DNA from: Chitinophaga sp.
GTDB taxonomy: Bacteria > Bacteroidota > Bacteroidia > Chitinophagales > Chitinophagaceae
Length of the DNA: 64,000 nt
Assembly (NCBI RefSeq): GCF_019236475.1
Contig: NZ_JAFAIX010000013.1
Coordinates: forward strand, 620,001 to 684,000
Reading direction: 5' to 3'
The notes under the pieces: generated by a model
What the model was told of the DNA's origin: nothing
The model's database searches: none
Seen by the model: only the letters and a program-made list of their open reading frames with translations
Translations under genes and position numbers: made by a program
Part shown: positions 27,074-35,717 of the stretch, one piece after another
How the letters are laid out: the number at the start of each line of letters is the position of its first letter
How positions within the stretch are numbered: the first letter of the stretch is position 1

Positions 27074-29473
27074 TTAGTTCCGGACTGGTTTGCCGGTTTT
27101 AATGACGCTTTGTAATCTTTCTAGGGTTTTGCGTTCTCCACAAAGACTCAGGAATGCTTCGCGTTCCAGGTCCAGCAGGTATTGCTCGCTTACAAATGCA
27201 GGCTCGGTCAGATCTCCGCCACACATTACGTAAGCCAGTTTCTGCGCTACTTTCTCATCATGTTCAGAAATATAGTTTCCGAACTTCATCGCGTATATCC
27301 CTGCCAGTAATGCTCCCAGTGCACTGCGGCCCATTACTTTGATGTCAGTTCTTTCCACTGGTTTGGTGTAGCCTTCATCTGCCAATGCAATCACACTACG
27401 TTTCGCATCTGCAATCAAACGGCCAGGATTCATGGTAACTTCATCATGACCTTTGCGCAAGACCCCCATATCAAAACCTTCAAAACCAGAAGTAGCTACT
27501 TTAGCGGTGGCTACGGTCATGAAATAATCTTTCAGTGGTTCTTCTTCAATGCGTCCTTCTTTGAATTCGAGGCTGGCGCGAAGGGTCATTTCTTTGGTGC
27601 CGCCACCGCCAGGAATCAAGCCTACGCCTAGTTCTACCAAACCGATATAAGTTTCGGCTGCTGCCTGTACTTTATCAGCATGTAGTGCCATTTCGCAACC
27701 ACCGCCGAGTGTGAGCGCATGCGGCGCTACAACAACGGGTATGCTGGAATAACGCAAACGCATAGTGGAACGTTGGAACAACCTTATGGCCATATCCAGC
27801 TCGTCAAACTCTTGCTCTGCGGCCATCATGAAAATCATTCCTACATTGGCTCCTGCGGAGAAATTAGCGCCATCATTGGCCACTACGAGTCCGCGGAAAT
27901 CTTTCTCTGCGCGGTCTACCGCCTTGTTCAGGCCTTCTAGCACTTCCCCGCCAATGGTGTTCATTTTTGTTTGCCAATCGAAGCACACTACGCCATCGCC
28001 GATGTCCACCAATCTGCTCGCACTATTTTTCCAGATCACATTACTGGAGTAGTTTTCGAGGATGATGAACGCGCCTTCACCAGGCAGTGTTTTATAGGCT
28101 TGGGAAGCAATATCGTAGTAGAATTTTTTACCGTTTTCAACTTTATAGAAAGACGTGATTCCCTTTGCCAGCATATCTTTCACCCAGCTCGCAACTGTAA
28201 GGCCTTTCTCTTCCAACTGTTTGGTACAAGCTTCCACCCCGAGGAGATCCCAGCTTTCGAAAGGTCCTATTTCCCATCCGAAGCCCGCTTTCATGGCATC
28301 ATCCACCTTATACAGATCATTCGCTATTTCAGGAATACGATGAGAAACGTAAGAAAACAGGTAGGCATGGAATTGTTGATAGAACTGTCCGGCCTTATCT
28401 GTAGCGGCAGCCAGCACTTTCAATCGCTGTTTGAGATCTTCAATTGGCTTGGCGGCGTCAATACTGCCAAATCTCGCTTTCTGCTTAGGACCATATTCCA
28501 TGGTTTGCAGGTTCAGCGTGAGGATTTCTTTACCACCAGGACCGGTGGTTTTCTTATAGAAACCTTGGCCGGTCTTATCTCCCAGCCAGTTGTTATCCAC
28601 CACTTTCTGGAGGAAATCAGGAATTTTGAAGATAGATATCGCTTCATCATCTGGACAGTTTTCCAGCACGCCTTTCGCTACTTTCACGAGGGTATCGATT
28701 CCTACTACGTCGGCGGTGCGGAAAGTGGCCGATTTAGGGCGACCAATTACAGGCCCTGTCAGCGCATCTATCTCATCTATACCCAGTCCCATTTCCTGCA
28801 TGATATGGAAAATAGCCATGATAGAGTACACCCCAACACGGTTGGCGATAAATGCAGGTGTATCCTTACAGAGAACGGTTGTCTTCCCGAGATATAAATC
28901 TCCGTATTCCATCAGAAAATCGATCACTGTAGGATCTGTATGAGGAGTAGGAATTATTTCGAGCAAACGCAGGTAGCGAGGAGGATTGAAAAAGTGGGTA
29001 CCGCAGAAATGTTTCTGGAAATCTTCGCTACGTCCTTCCGCCATCAGGTGAATAGGAATACCGGAAGTATTGGAGGTAATCAGCGTACCTGGTTTGCGGA
29101 ACTGTTCTACCTGTTCGAAAACTATTTTCTTAACAGCCAGGTTTTCCACCACTACTTCTATGATCCAGTCGCATTCTGCAATGCGCTTCATATCATCCGT
29201 GAAGTTCCCTGTTTTGATATTTTTGATCACATCTTTTGTGAAAACAGGCGATGGGTTTGATTTAACAGCTGCTTGGAGGGCGTCATTCACAATTCGATTC
29301 TTCACAGCAGGACTATCCAATGTGAGGTTTTTCTTCTTCTCTGCATCATTCAGTTCTTTCGGTGCTATATCAAGCAGCAGTACCTGAACGCCAATACCTG
29401 CGAAATGGCAGGCAATCCTTGAACCCATAACCCCAGAGCCCAGTACGGCTACTTTATTGATGTGTCTTTGCAT
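27074..29473 (-). CDS. 3-hydroxyacyl-CoA dehydrogenase / enoyl-CoA hydratase fusion, FadN type
   Basis: 799 residues. The N-terminal half is a 3-hydroxyacyl-CoA dehydrogenase with an NAD loop (VAVLGSGVMGSRIACHFAG) and HFFNPPRYLRLLEIIP; a C-terminal enoyl-CoA hydratase domain has the oxyanion elements NDGANFSAGANVGM and ALTLGGGCEMALHAD. Dehydrogenase-first order is that of Bacillus FadN, not E. coli FadB. It performs two beta-oxidation steps. Thiolase and acyl-CoA dehydrogenase, often next to it, are absent here; instead an ABC exporter follows after 7 nt. A divergent or upstream AraC gene does not face it; that gene runs the same way 160 nt upstream. Confidence 0.92.
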   Translation of the reverse strand: MQRHINKVAVLGSGVMGSRIACHFAGIGVQVLLLDIAPKELNDAEKKKNLTLDSPAVKNRIVNDALQAAVKSNPSPVFTKDVIKNIKTGNFTDDMKRIAECDWIIEVVVENLAVKKIVFEQVEQFRKPGTLITSNTSGIPIHLMAEGRSEDFQKHFCGTHFFNPPRYLRLLEIIPTPHTDPTVIDFLMEYGDLYLGKTTVLCKDTPAFIANRVGVYSIMAIFHIMQEMGLGIDEIDALTGPVIGRPKSATFRTADVVGIDTLVKVAKGVLENCPDDEAISIFKIPDFLQKVVDNNWLGDKTGQGFYKKTTGPGGKEILTLNLQTMEYGPKQKARFGSIDAAKPIEDLKQRLKVLAAATDKAGQFYQQFHAYLFSYVSHRIPEIANDLYKVDDAMKAGFGWEIGPFESWDLLGVEACTKQLEEKGLTVASWVKDMLAKGITSFYKVENGKKFYYDIASQAYKTLPGEGAFIILENYSSNVIWKNSASRLVDIGDGVVCFDWQTKMNTIGGEVLEGLNKAVDRAEKDFRGLVVANDGANFSAGANVGMIFMMAAEQEFDELDMAIRLFQRSTMRLRYSSIPVVVAPHALTLGGGCEMALHADKVQAAAETYIGLVELGVGLIPGGGGTKEMTLRASLEFKEGRIEEEPLKDYFMTVATAKVATSGFEGFDMGVLRKGHDEVTMNPGRLIADAKRSVIALADEGYTKPVERTDIKVMGRSALGALLAGIYAMKFGNYISEHDEKVAQKLAYVMCGGDLTEPAFVSEQYLLDLEREAFLSLCGERKTLERLQSVIKTGKPVRN

Positions 29474-29633
29474 ATTACGGCCAGCTTTAATCTGTTAGTG
29501 AATACAAACAATATTTTTAGATTCTTGAATTTAGGATTTTTTGGGGGATAAAAGTAAGTGAGGATGTTAAAAAATCCAGTATTTATCTTGCTCCCGGGCA
29601 TACCCCAACCATCTTTGTTCTATTGGCAAAAGC

Positions 29634-30491
29634 TCAGGCCGGATGACCAGTGGCTATAGCACTATTCCGGATGGCAGACATACCTTTGTTGTAAAAGCGT
29701 TTCATCATTTTATTGAGATGGCTGCTGTCTGTAAAGCCCAGGTCGTATGCGATCTCCTTAAATGGAATATCCGTGTATAATGCTTTGGCTTCTGCCAGTT
29801 TCAGCTTGGATTTCAAGATAAATTCCTGGTAGGTTTCGTGTGCGTTACGTTTGAAGTATTCGCTGAAATAGCTGGTTGATATGTGAAAACGTTCTGCTAG
29901 ATATTGTGGAGAGATCATCTCTTCATCGAGCAGATGATATTGGATGTGCAACAGCATATCCGCGAATTTCTTTTCTTCGTATAGGGGTTGGGGTGATATG
30001 GCGGCAGCCACGTTGCGGGCAATCAGTTCCAGCACGGTAATCATCGTGGCCTGTATGATGCGGCGAGTATGGGAATCGTTGCGCTTATTTTCTATCATCA
30101 GGAACTGTAACTGCTGTACAAGATGCTGCTTATCCAGTGGATCCTGGATTAATTCACCCGGCAGCCGGTTATAATTGCCGATAATGAAATTGAGCCGGCA
30201 AAACCATTTGCCGAAGTCAATTACACAATCTTCCTCACTGGAAAAGTAGGTAGCTGTAAAACGGATAAACAGGAAAGTAGTTTTTTCCGCGATTTTATAG
30301 GTATGGCAATCAGAGGCAGGTAAGAGGAAGATACTACCCTCCCTATAAGGGATCTGGCTATAATTGACACACTGTTCTCCACTCCCTTCGAGAATATATA
30401 CCAATTCAAAGAAGTTATTTCTGCGGTTCCTTTTTTCCCAGTAATCCAGTGTTTCCAGACTGATATTGAAAGGGGCATGTACTTTTTCCAT
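29634..30491 (-). CDS. AraC-family transcriptional regulator
   Basis: 285 residues. An N-terminal cupin-like sensing domain (LVYILEGSGEQCVNYSQIPY, GSIFLLPASDCHTYK) and a C-terminal double helix-turn-helix of about 100 residues (LAERFHISTSYFSEYFKRN, FKEIAYDLGFTDSSHLNKMMKRF). It is divergent from the oxidoreductase at 30621 with 129 nt between starts, the usual layout for a regulator and its target. The ligand is unknown. Confidence 0.92.
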   Translation of the reverse strand: MEKVHAPFNISLETLDYWEKRNRRNNFFELVYILEGSGEQCVNYSQIPYREGSIFLLPASDCHTYKIAEKTTFLFIRFTATYFSSEEDCVIDFGKWFCRLNFIIGNYNRLPGELIQDPLDKQHLVQQLQFLMIENKRNDSHTRRIIQATMITVLELIARNVAAAISPQPLYEEKKFADMLLHIQYHLLDEEMISPQYLAERFHISTSYFSEYFKRNAHETYQEFILKSKLKLAEAKALYTDIPFKEIAYDLGFTDSSHLNKMMKRFYNKGMSAIRNSAIATGHPA

Positions 30492-30620
30492 ACTGCTAAT
30501 TTACTTATTCAAACGCTCTCTCCATTGGGGCATCCCATCTCGTTACTGTTATTCCCGTTTTGCTTACCGCTCCACCAGTTATCGGCCAGCTACCTTTGAC
30601 AGCATTAAAATTTTCCCAAA

Positions 30621-31604
30621 ATGAAAGCAATTGTTTTAGAAAAACTCGATCCAACTGCTACGCTGGAATTAACTGAAACAGCCATTCCCGAAATAGCCCC
30701 TGATGAAGTGCTGGTAAAGACACATGCCCTGGCTATTAACCCGGTAGATTATAAAACACTAGAAGACTATACCATAGTGCGTGATGGGGAGCGGCTACGT
30801 GCCAGCGCGGCGCCGGCATTTGACGGCGTTTCACCGATTATCCTGGGTTGGGACCTTGCCGGCGTCGTAACAGCAGTTGGTAATAATGTGACCAAATTCA
30901 AAGTCGGCGATGCGGTATTTGGTATGGTACATTTCCCTGGTCACGGTAAAGCATATGCGGAATATGTAGCTGCACCGGCAGCGCATCTGGCTTTGAAGCC
31001 AGCACAGGTGAGCTTTGAAGTTGCCGCGGGCGCCACGTTGGCGGCGGTTACCGCCTGGCAGTGCCTTACAACGCATTATACCGTTAGGCCAGGAGATCGT
31101 ATCTTGGTCACTGCACCCACAGGCGGCGTAGGGCATTATGCCGTGCAAATGGCCAAACACCTAGGAGCTTACGTTATCGCGCTGACCAATCCGGCCAATG
31201 CTGCACTGGCAAAAGAACTGGGCGCCGATGAAATATTGGAATATGCCACCTTCGATACGGATACTGCGGCTCCATTGCAGTTGGACCTGGTGGTGGATGC
31301 TGGTGGCCGCAATCCTGCCACCTGGTTCTCCCGACACCTGAAACCAGGCTCCCCTCTTTTTTATCTCCCATCCCGTCTGACCGCCCATCAGGAGCAACTT
31401 TACAAGGAGCAAGGACTCAACGCCACTTTCAAAATGGTAACATCTACTGAAAGCGACATTGAAGATATCGCCAGACTGTTACAGGATGGCAGTGTGACTA
31501 CCACCATCGACAGTATATTTCCTTTTACAGCTATGAAAGCCGCCTTTGCTGAACAACAGAAAGGTACTACTCGAGGAAAGATTATTATCAGTATGCCAGT
31601 ATAA
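30621..31604 (+). CDS. Quinone-oxidoreductase-like MDR family enzyme
   Basis: 327 residues. A medium-chain dehydrogenase/reductase without the zinc-ligand cysteines, so it belongs with NADPH:quinone reductases. Seen: HALAINPVDYKTL, GWDLAGVVTAVGNNVTKFKVGD, and the NADPH loop TAPTGGVGHYAVQMAKHLGA. Probably reduces quinones or activated alkenals. It is divergent from the AraC gene and likely its target. TACCTTTG at 30591-30598 looks like the -7 box, but no -33 box lies at the right distance. Two hairpins follow the stop. Confidence 0.88.
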   Translation: MKAIVLEKLDPTATLELTETAIPEIAPDEVLVKTHALAINPVDYKTLEDYTIVRDGERLRASAAPAFDGVSPIILGWDLAGVVTAVGNNVTKFKVGDAVFGMVHFPGHGKAYAEYVAAPAAHLALKPAQVSFEVAAGATLAAVTAWQCLTTHYTVRPGDRILVTAPTGGVGHYAVQMAKHLGAYVIALTNPANAALAKELGADEILEYATFDTDTAAPLQLDLVVDAGGRNPATWFSRHLKPGSPLFYLPSRLTAHQEQLYKEQGLNATFKMVTSTESDIEDIARLLQDGSVTTTIDSIFPFTAMKAAFAEQQKGTTRGKIIISMPV

Positions 31605-31606
31605 AA

Positions 31607-31649
31607 AATCCGCTGAAAATGCGCTATAACAGTACATTTTCAGCGGATT
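31607..31649. terminator. First of two hairpins between the oxidoreductase gene and metG
   Basis: Perfect 15-bp arms AATCCGCTGAAAATG (31607-31621) and CATTTTCAGCGGATT (31635-31649), loop 13 nt. It begins just after the oxidoreductase stop codon. Confidence 0.75.
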
Positions 31650-31661
31650 AACCATTAAAAA

Positions 31662-31700
31662 AGGCTGACCAAAAAGTTTCTTTAACTTTTTAGTCAGCCT
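31662..31700. terminator. Second hairpin, shared terminator for converging genes
   Basis: Arms AGGCTGACCAAAAAGTT (31662-31678) and AACTTTTTAGTCAGCCT (31684-31700), one mismatch, loop TCTTT. An A tract lies on its left, so it can end metG transcription on the minus strand, and an AT-rich stretch follows on the right. Confidence 0.8.
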
Positions 31701-31721
31701 ATATATTTATCTGGTAAGGAA

Positions 31722-33845
31722 TCAACTTACACCACTACCAGCTTTCACTGCTTCGGATGGGTTGACAAATATGAGTTTACCGTTATCTTCCGCCATGAGG
31801 ATCATACCCTGACTTTCAATACCACGCATTTTACGTGGGGCCAGGTTAGCCACGAGAGTTACCTGTTTGCCTACGATTTCTTCTGGTTTGAAGTGCATGG
31901 CGATACCGGAAACGACTGTACGTTGTTCAGAACCAATGTCTACCAATAATTTCAACAGTTTATCTGCTTTTTCGACTTTCTCTGCCTGAAGGATGGTACC
32001 TACGCGCAGATCCAATTTCGCGAAATCATCATACTGGATTTCTGGTTTAGCTGGAGCAGCAGGTTTTTCTGCTTCTACAGGTGCAGGAGCAGCGGCCGCA
32101 TTGGCAACTTTGGATGCTTCCAATTTGGCCAATTGTGCCTGGATGGCTTCATCTTCAATTTTCTTGAAGAGCAGTTCAGGTTCACGCAATGTATAGCCCA
32201 CGCTCAACAGTTTTGCAGATCCGGCATTTTCCCAATCCAGCATACGATCTACTACTTTCATCATATGCATCATTTTCTTCGCAGTAAATGGCAGGAATGG
32301 ATTGATAAGGATTGCCAGGTTAGCAGTTAACTGAAGACAGATGTGCAGGCAGATATCAATACGCTGTTGCAGCATTTGTAAATCATCAGTAGTATACTTT
32401 TCCAGTACTTCACCTTTGTTCAACCTTTCAATTGCTTTCGCCAGAATCCATGGCTCATTGCGCTGCATGTATTGGTTACCTTTTGTAGAAAGGGCCATTA
32501 CTTCTGACAATGCTTCCCTGAATTTATAAGCTTCCAGTGCTGCTTCTACTCTTTCTTTTGCTGCTGCAAATTCACTGATCATCTGACGATCATCGTCATT
32601 TACGAGATCTGCATGCAACACAGGTACTTTACCACCGCAGAGTTTGTGCATCAGCACCATGGTGCGGTTTACGAAGTTACCCAGGTTGGCAACTAATTCG
32701 CTGTTATTTCTGTCTTGGAAATCTTTCCAGGTGAAATCGTTATCCTTTGTTTCAGGAGCCGTGGCGGTGAGCACATAACGCAGTACATCCTGTTGATCAG
32801 GGAAATCCGCGATGTATTCATTTACCCATACTGCCCAGTTTCTGGAGGTAGATATTTTTTCACCTTCCAGGTTCAGGAATTCATTGGCAGGTACATTTTC
32901 CGGCAATACAAATCCACCGTGCGCTTTCAGCATAGATGGGAAAATAATGCAGTGGAAAACGATATTATCCTTACCGATGAAGTGTACCAGTTTGGTATCA
33001 TCTTTACACCAGTAATCGGCCCAATTTTCGGTCAGTTCTTTGGTAGCGGAGATATAACCGATAGGTGCATCGAACCATACATACAAAACTTTACCTTCTG
33101 TATCTGGCAGTGGCACTTTAATACCCCAGTTACTATCGCGGGTCATGGCTCTGCTTTGCAGACCGGTGTCCAGCCAGCTTTTACACTGTCCGTATACGTT
33201 ATTTTTCCAGTCTTTATGGCCTTCTACCAACCATTCTTTCAGCCATGGTTCATAGTTCTGCAGCGGCATGTACCAGTGTTTGGTTGTCTTTTTCACAAGA
33301 GCTGCATCGCTGAGAGCGGAATGCGGGTTGATCAGTTCATCTGGACTGAGGCTATTACCACATTTTTCGCATTGGTCGCCATATGCTTTATCGTTACCGC
33401 AATGAGGGCAGGTACCGATAATATAGCGATCCGCCAGGAACATATTGGCTTTAGGGTCGTAGAACTGTTCTGATTCTTTTTCCTCGAAAAGGCCATCATT
33501 GTACATTTTCAGGAAGAAATCAGCAGCCGTTTTATGGTGAACAGGATTGCTGGTACGGGAGAAGATATCGAAAGATATACCCATGGCAGCAAAACTATCT
33601 CCAATGATCTTATGATATCTGTCTACCACATCTTGCGGAGTAACATTCTCTTTCATCGCTTTGATGGTGATAGGCACGCCGTGTTCATCGGTACCGCAAA
33701 CGAATTTCACGTCTGCTTTTTTAGCGCGGAGATAGCGCACGTAGATATCTGCTGGAATGTAACATCCTGCCAGGTGACCTATGTGAACAGGTCCATTGGC
33801 ATACGGTAATGCCGCAGTTATTAAATATCTATTAAATTTTGCCAT
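31722..33845 (-). CDS. metG: Methionyl-tRNA synthetase
   Basis: 707 residues. Class I synthetase charging tRNA-Met. Seen: HIGH element in PYANGPVHIGHLAG, zinc knuckle CPHCGN...CEKCGN, and the KMSKS equivalent GEKISTSRNW. The anticodon helix bundle follows, then an Ala/Pro/Lys-rich linker (about 575-600) and a C-terminal EMAP-like tRNA-binding domain (FAKLDLRVGTILQAEKVE) that makes the enzyme a dimer in other bacteria. Divergent from the S66 peptidase gene. Confidence 0.96.
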   Translation of the reverse strand: MAKFNRYLITAALPYANGPVHIGHLAGCYIPADIYVRYLRAKKADVKFVCGTDEHGVPITIKAMKENVTPQDVVDRYHKIIGDSFAAMGISFDIFSRTSNPVHHKTAADFFLKMYNDGLFEEKESEQFYDPKANMFLADRYIIGTCPHCGNDKAYGDQCEKCGNSLSPDELINPHSALSDAALVKKTTKHWYMPLQNYEPWLKEWLVEGHKDWKNNVYGQCKSWLDTGLQSRAMTRDSNWGIKVPLPDTEGKVLYVWFDAPIGYISATKELTENWADYWCKDDTKLVHFIGKDNIVFHCIIFPSMLKAHGGFVLPENVPANEFLNLEGEKISTSRNWAVWVNEYIADFPDQQDVLRYVLTATAPETKDNDFTWKDFQDRNNSELVANLGNFVNRTMVLMHKLCGGKVPVLHADLVNDDDRQMISEFAAAKERVEAALEAYKFREALSEVMALSTKGNQYMQRNEPWILAKAIERLNKGEVLEKYTTDDLQMLQQRIDICLHICLQLTANLAILINPFLPFTAKKMMHMMKVVDRMLDWENAGSAKLLSVGYTLREPELLFKKIEDEAIQAQLAKLEASKVANAAAAPAPVEAEKPAAPAKPEIQYDDFAKLDLRVGTILQAEKVEKADKLLKLLVDIGSEQRTVVSGIAMHFKPEEIVGKQVTLVANLAPRKMRGIESQGMILMAEDNGKLIFVNPSEAVKAGSGVS

Positions 33846-33978
33846 ACTATCTTAAAGAATACTTAAATAAATTCTAATTATGACTGTGTTTTTGGAATAG
33901 CCGATACATTTCATCAACTTAGTCCGGGCGGACCGTCCAGAAAAACGGCCCAATCTTGCAAAGGTAAACAAAACTACA

Positions 33979-34893
33979 ATGGTAAAAATTCCACCATATC
34001 TGAAAAAAGGTGATTTAATTGGCGTAACCTGCTCCAGTAGTAAAATGGAACTGGCAGCAGCGGAATATGCGGCAGAGGTATTGCGCTCCTGGGGGTTCCG
34101 GGTGCATTTAGGCATTACCGTTGGAACCAGTTTCCATAATTTCTCTGCCCCAGATGAACTCAGACTGGAAGAGCTGCAAGACATGCTGGATGATCCCGAA
34201 ATCAAAGCCATCGTCTTTGGCCGTGGCGGCTACGGCATGGTTTGTATTTTAGACAAACTGGATTTCAAAAAATTCCGCAAACATCCCAAATGGCTCTGTG
34301 GCTACAGCGATGTGACCACTTTGCATTCACATATCCAGGAACGTTATGGTATCCCCACTATTCACTCCATGATGTGCAGCGGAATTACCGCAGACACCGT
34401 GGAAGATCCATATGTGCACAGCCTGGAACAAGTACTGAAAGGAAAAAAATACAGCTACAATACACCTAGTCATGAGCTCAACCGCGAAGGAAGTGCCTCC
34501 GGCATACTCGTAGGCGGTAATCTCTCCATACTAGCCAATGTTTCTGGCACGCCATCTCAGGTGAATACCAAAGGAAAAATTCTCCTACTGGAAGATATCG
34601 GCGAATACAGGTATAATGTAGACCGCTTAATGTACAACCTGAAAAGGGCCGGATGGCTGGATAAGCTGGCCGGACTAGTAGTTGGCAGTTTTACTGAAGG
34701 TAAAGAAAATAGTACTCCGTTCGGCCAGACTGAATATGAAATTATTCGCAATATGGTCAAGGAATATGATTACCCAGTATGCTTCAATTTCCCAATTGGT
34801 CATCAGGCAGAAAACTATGCCGTTAAGCTGGGTATGCAACATCACCTGAAAATAGGTGAGTCCAAAACCGTCCTGAAACTCCAGGAAGATTAA
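33979..34893 (+). CDS. LD-carboxypeptidase (peptidase S66)
   Basis: 304 residues. Removes the terminal D-Ala from tetrapeptide muropeptides during murein recycling, in the cytoplasm. The catalytic Ser is in LCGYSDVTTLH; the Glu and His partners are in LLEDIGEYRYNVDRLMY and PIGHQAENYAV. No signal peptide. Its stop overlaps the convergent ThiF-like gene by 4 bp. Confidence 0.92.
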   Translation: MVKIPPYLKKGDLIGVTCSSSKMELAAAEYAAEVLRSWGFRVHLGITVGTSFHNFSAPDELRLEELQDMLDDPEIKAIVFGRGGYGMVCILDKLDFKKFRKHPKWLCGYSDVTTLHSHIQERYGIPTIHSMMCSGITADTVEDPYVHSLEQVLKGKKYSYNTPSHELNREGSASGILVGGNLSILANVSGTPSQVNTKGKILLLEDIGEYRYNVDRLMYNLKRAGWLDKLAGLVVGSFTEGKENSTPFGQTEYEIIRNMVKEYDYPVCFNFPIGHQAENYAVKLGMQHHLKIGESKTVLKLQED

Positions 34894-35702
34894 TCCTCTA
34901 CATCCGGAACGATTTCCAGTCCGTAGTCATCTGCGGACAGGAGGCCGTTTGCCTTGGTGGCAGCTATCAGTTCTTTGTTGGCAGTCAAATCGTGTACAGT
35001 AGTGGTATTGTGCAGATAATCGATACCATAGATTTTATTGGTTAGGCCGATAGGTACGTCTATCAAGTATTTGATCACATCCGTTACCATATGCATGCCC
35101 GTAGTACCGTGGGTAACACCTAATGCGCCTGCATCAAAATTGCGGTAATCGTCTGTGATATCCAGGGCACAACGATAAGAAGCAGAAACAGTACCGTCTA
35201 GCATGGGCATATTAAAACCGCCATACCAAGCCATCCAGTTATGTACTTCACCAATTACCAATGGTTTGTTATGTTGAATACAAGCGTCGTTTATCAGGAG
35301 ATGCGAGCCATGATGCTGGGTACAGTCAATCACTATATCGAACCCATCTAACAGGTACGCCATTGTTTCAGGCTTTGCCTGTAAGAGGAAAGGGAAAGGT
35401 CTTGCAAATGGATTTACTCCATACAGTCGACTGGCAGCCATTTTCGCCTTATGTTTTTTCACATCCTGAACATGAAAAATAGGCTGACGGTGCATATCTT
35501 CGGCATTGATCACGCCATAATCTGCAATACCGATAATACCTATGCCACTAGCTCCCAGATATTGAATGACGGGGCTTCCCAAGCCGCCGGCGCCAATTAC
35601 CAACACACGGGAGAGTTTCAGTTTTTCCTGCATAGCCATTCCGAAACCGGGTACGGCTATAGAATTTTTAAAGTGCTGTGTTTCCTTTTCACTTAAGATC
35701 AT
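34890..35702 (-). CDS. ThiF/MoeB-like adenylating-fold protein lacking the catalytic cysteine
   Basis: 270 residues of the E1/ThiF/MoeB fold: VLVIGAGGLGSPVIQYLGASG (nucleotide loop, 33-53), EDMHRQPIF, and LLINDACIQHNKPLV. Several key positions are altered: DCTDN, which carries an Asp needed for adenylation in MoeB, reads DCTQH (126-130); the zinc CxxC is reduced to a single Cys178 in SYRCAL; and the position of the thioester Cys (SCAEAG in MoeB) reads RNFDAG (187-192). It may bind a nucleotide or act without a thioester, or be a non-enzymatic paralogue. No thiamine, molybdenum-cofactor or sulfur-carrier gene is near. It lies 15 nt after the histidine kinase, same strand. Confidence 0.8.
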   Translation of the reverse strand: MILSEKETQHFKNSIAVPGFGMAMQEKLKLSRVLVIGAGGLGSPVIQYLGASGIGIIGIADYGVINAEDMHRQPIFHVQDVKKHKAKMAASRLYGVNPFARPFPFLLQAKPETMAYLLDGFDIVIDCTQHHGSHLLINDACIQHNKPLVIGEVHNWMAWYGGFNMPMLDGTVSASYRCALDITDDYRNFDAGALGVTHGTTGMHMVTDVIKYLIDVPIGLTNKIYGIDYLHNTTTVHDLTANKELIAATKANGLLSADDYGLEIVPDVED

Positions 35703-35717
35703 GCGCTATTCCTTTTA

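Noticed and set aside
27971..28897. 308-codon plus-strand frame opposite the fadN-like gene
   Set aside because: Antisense shadow of a well-supported gene; no start context.
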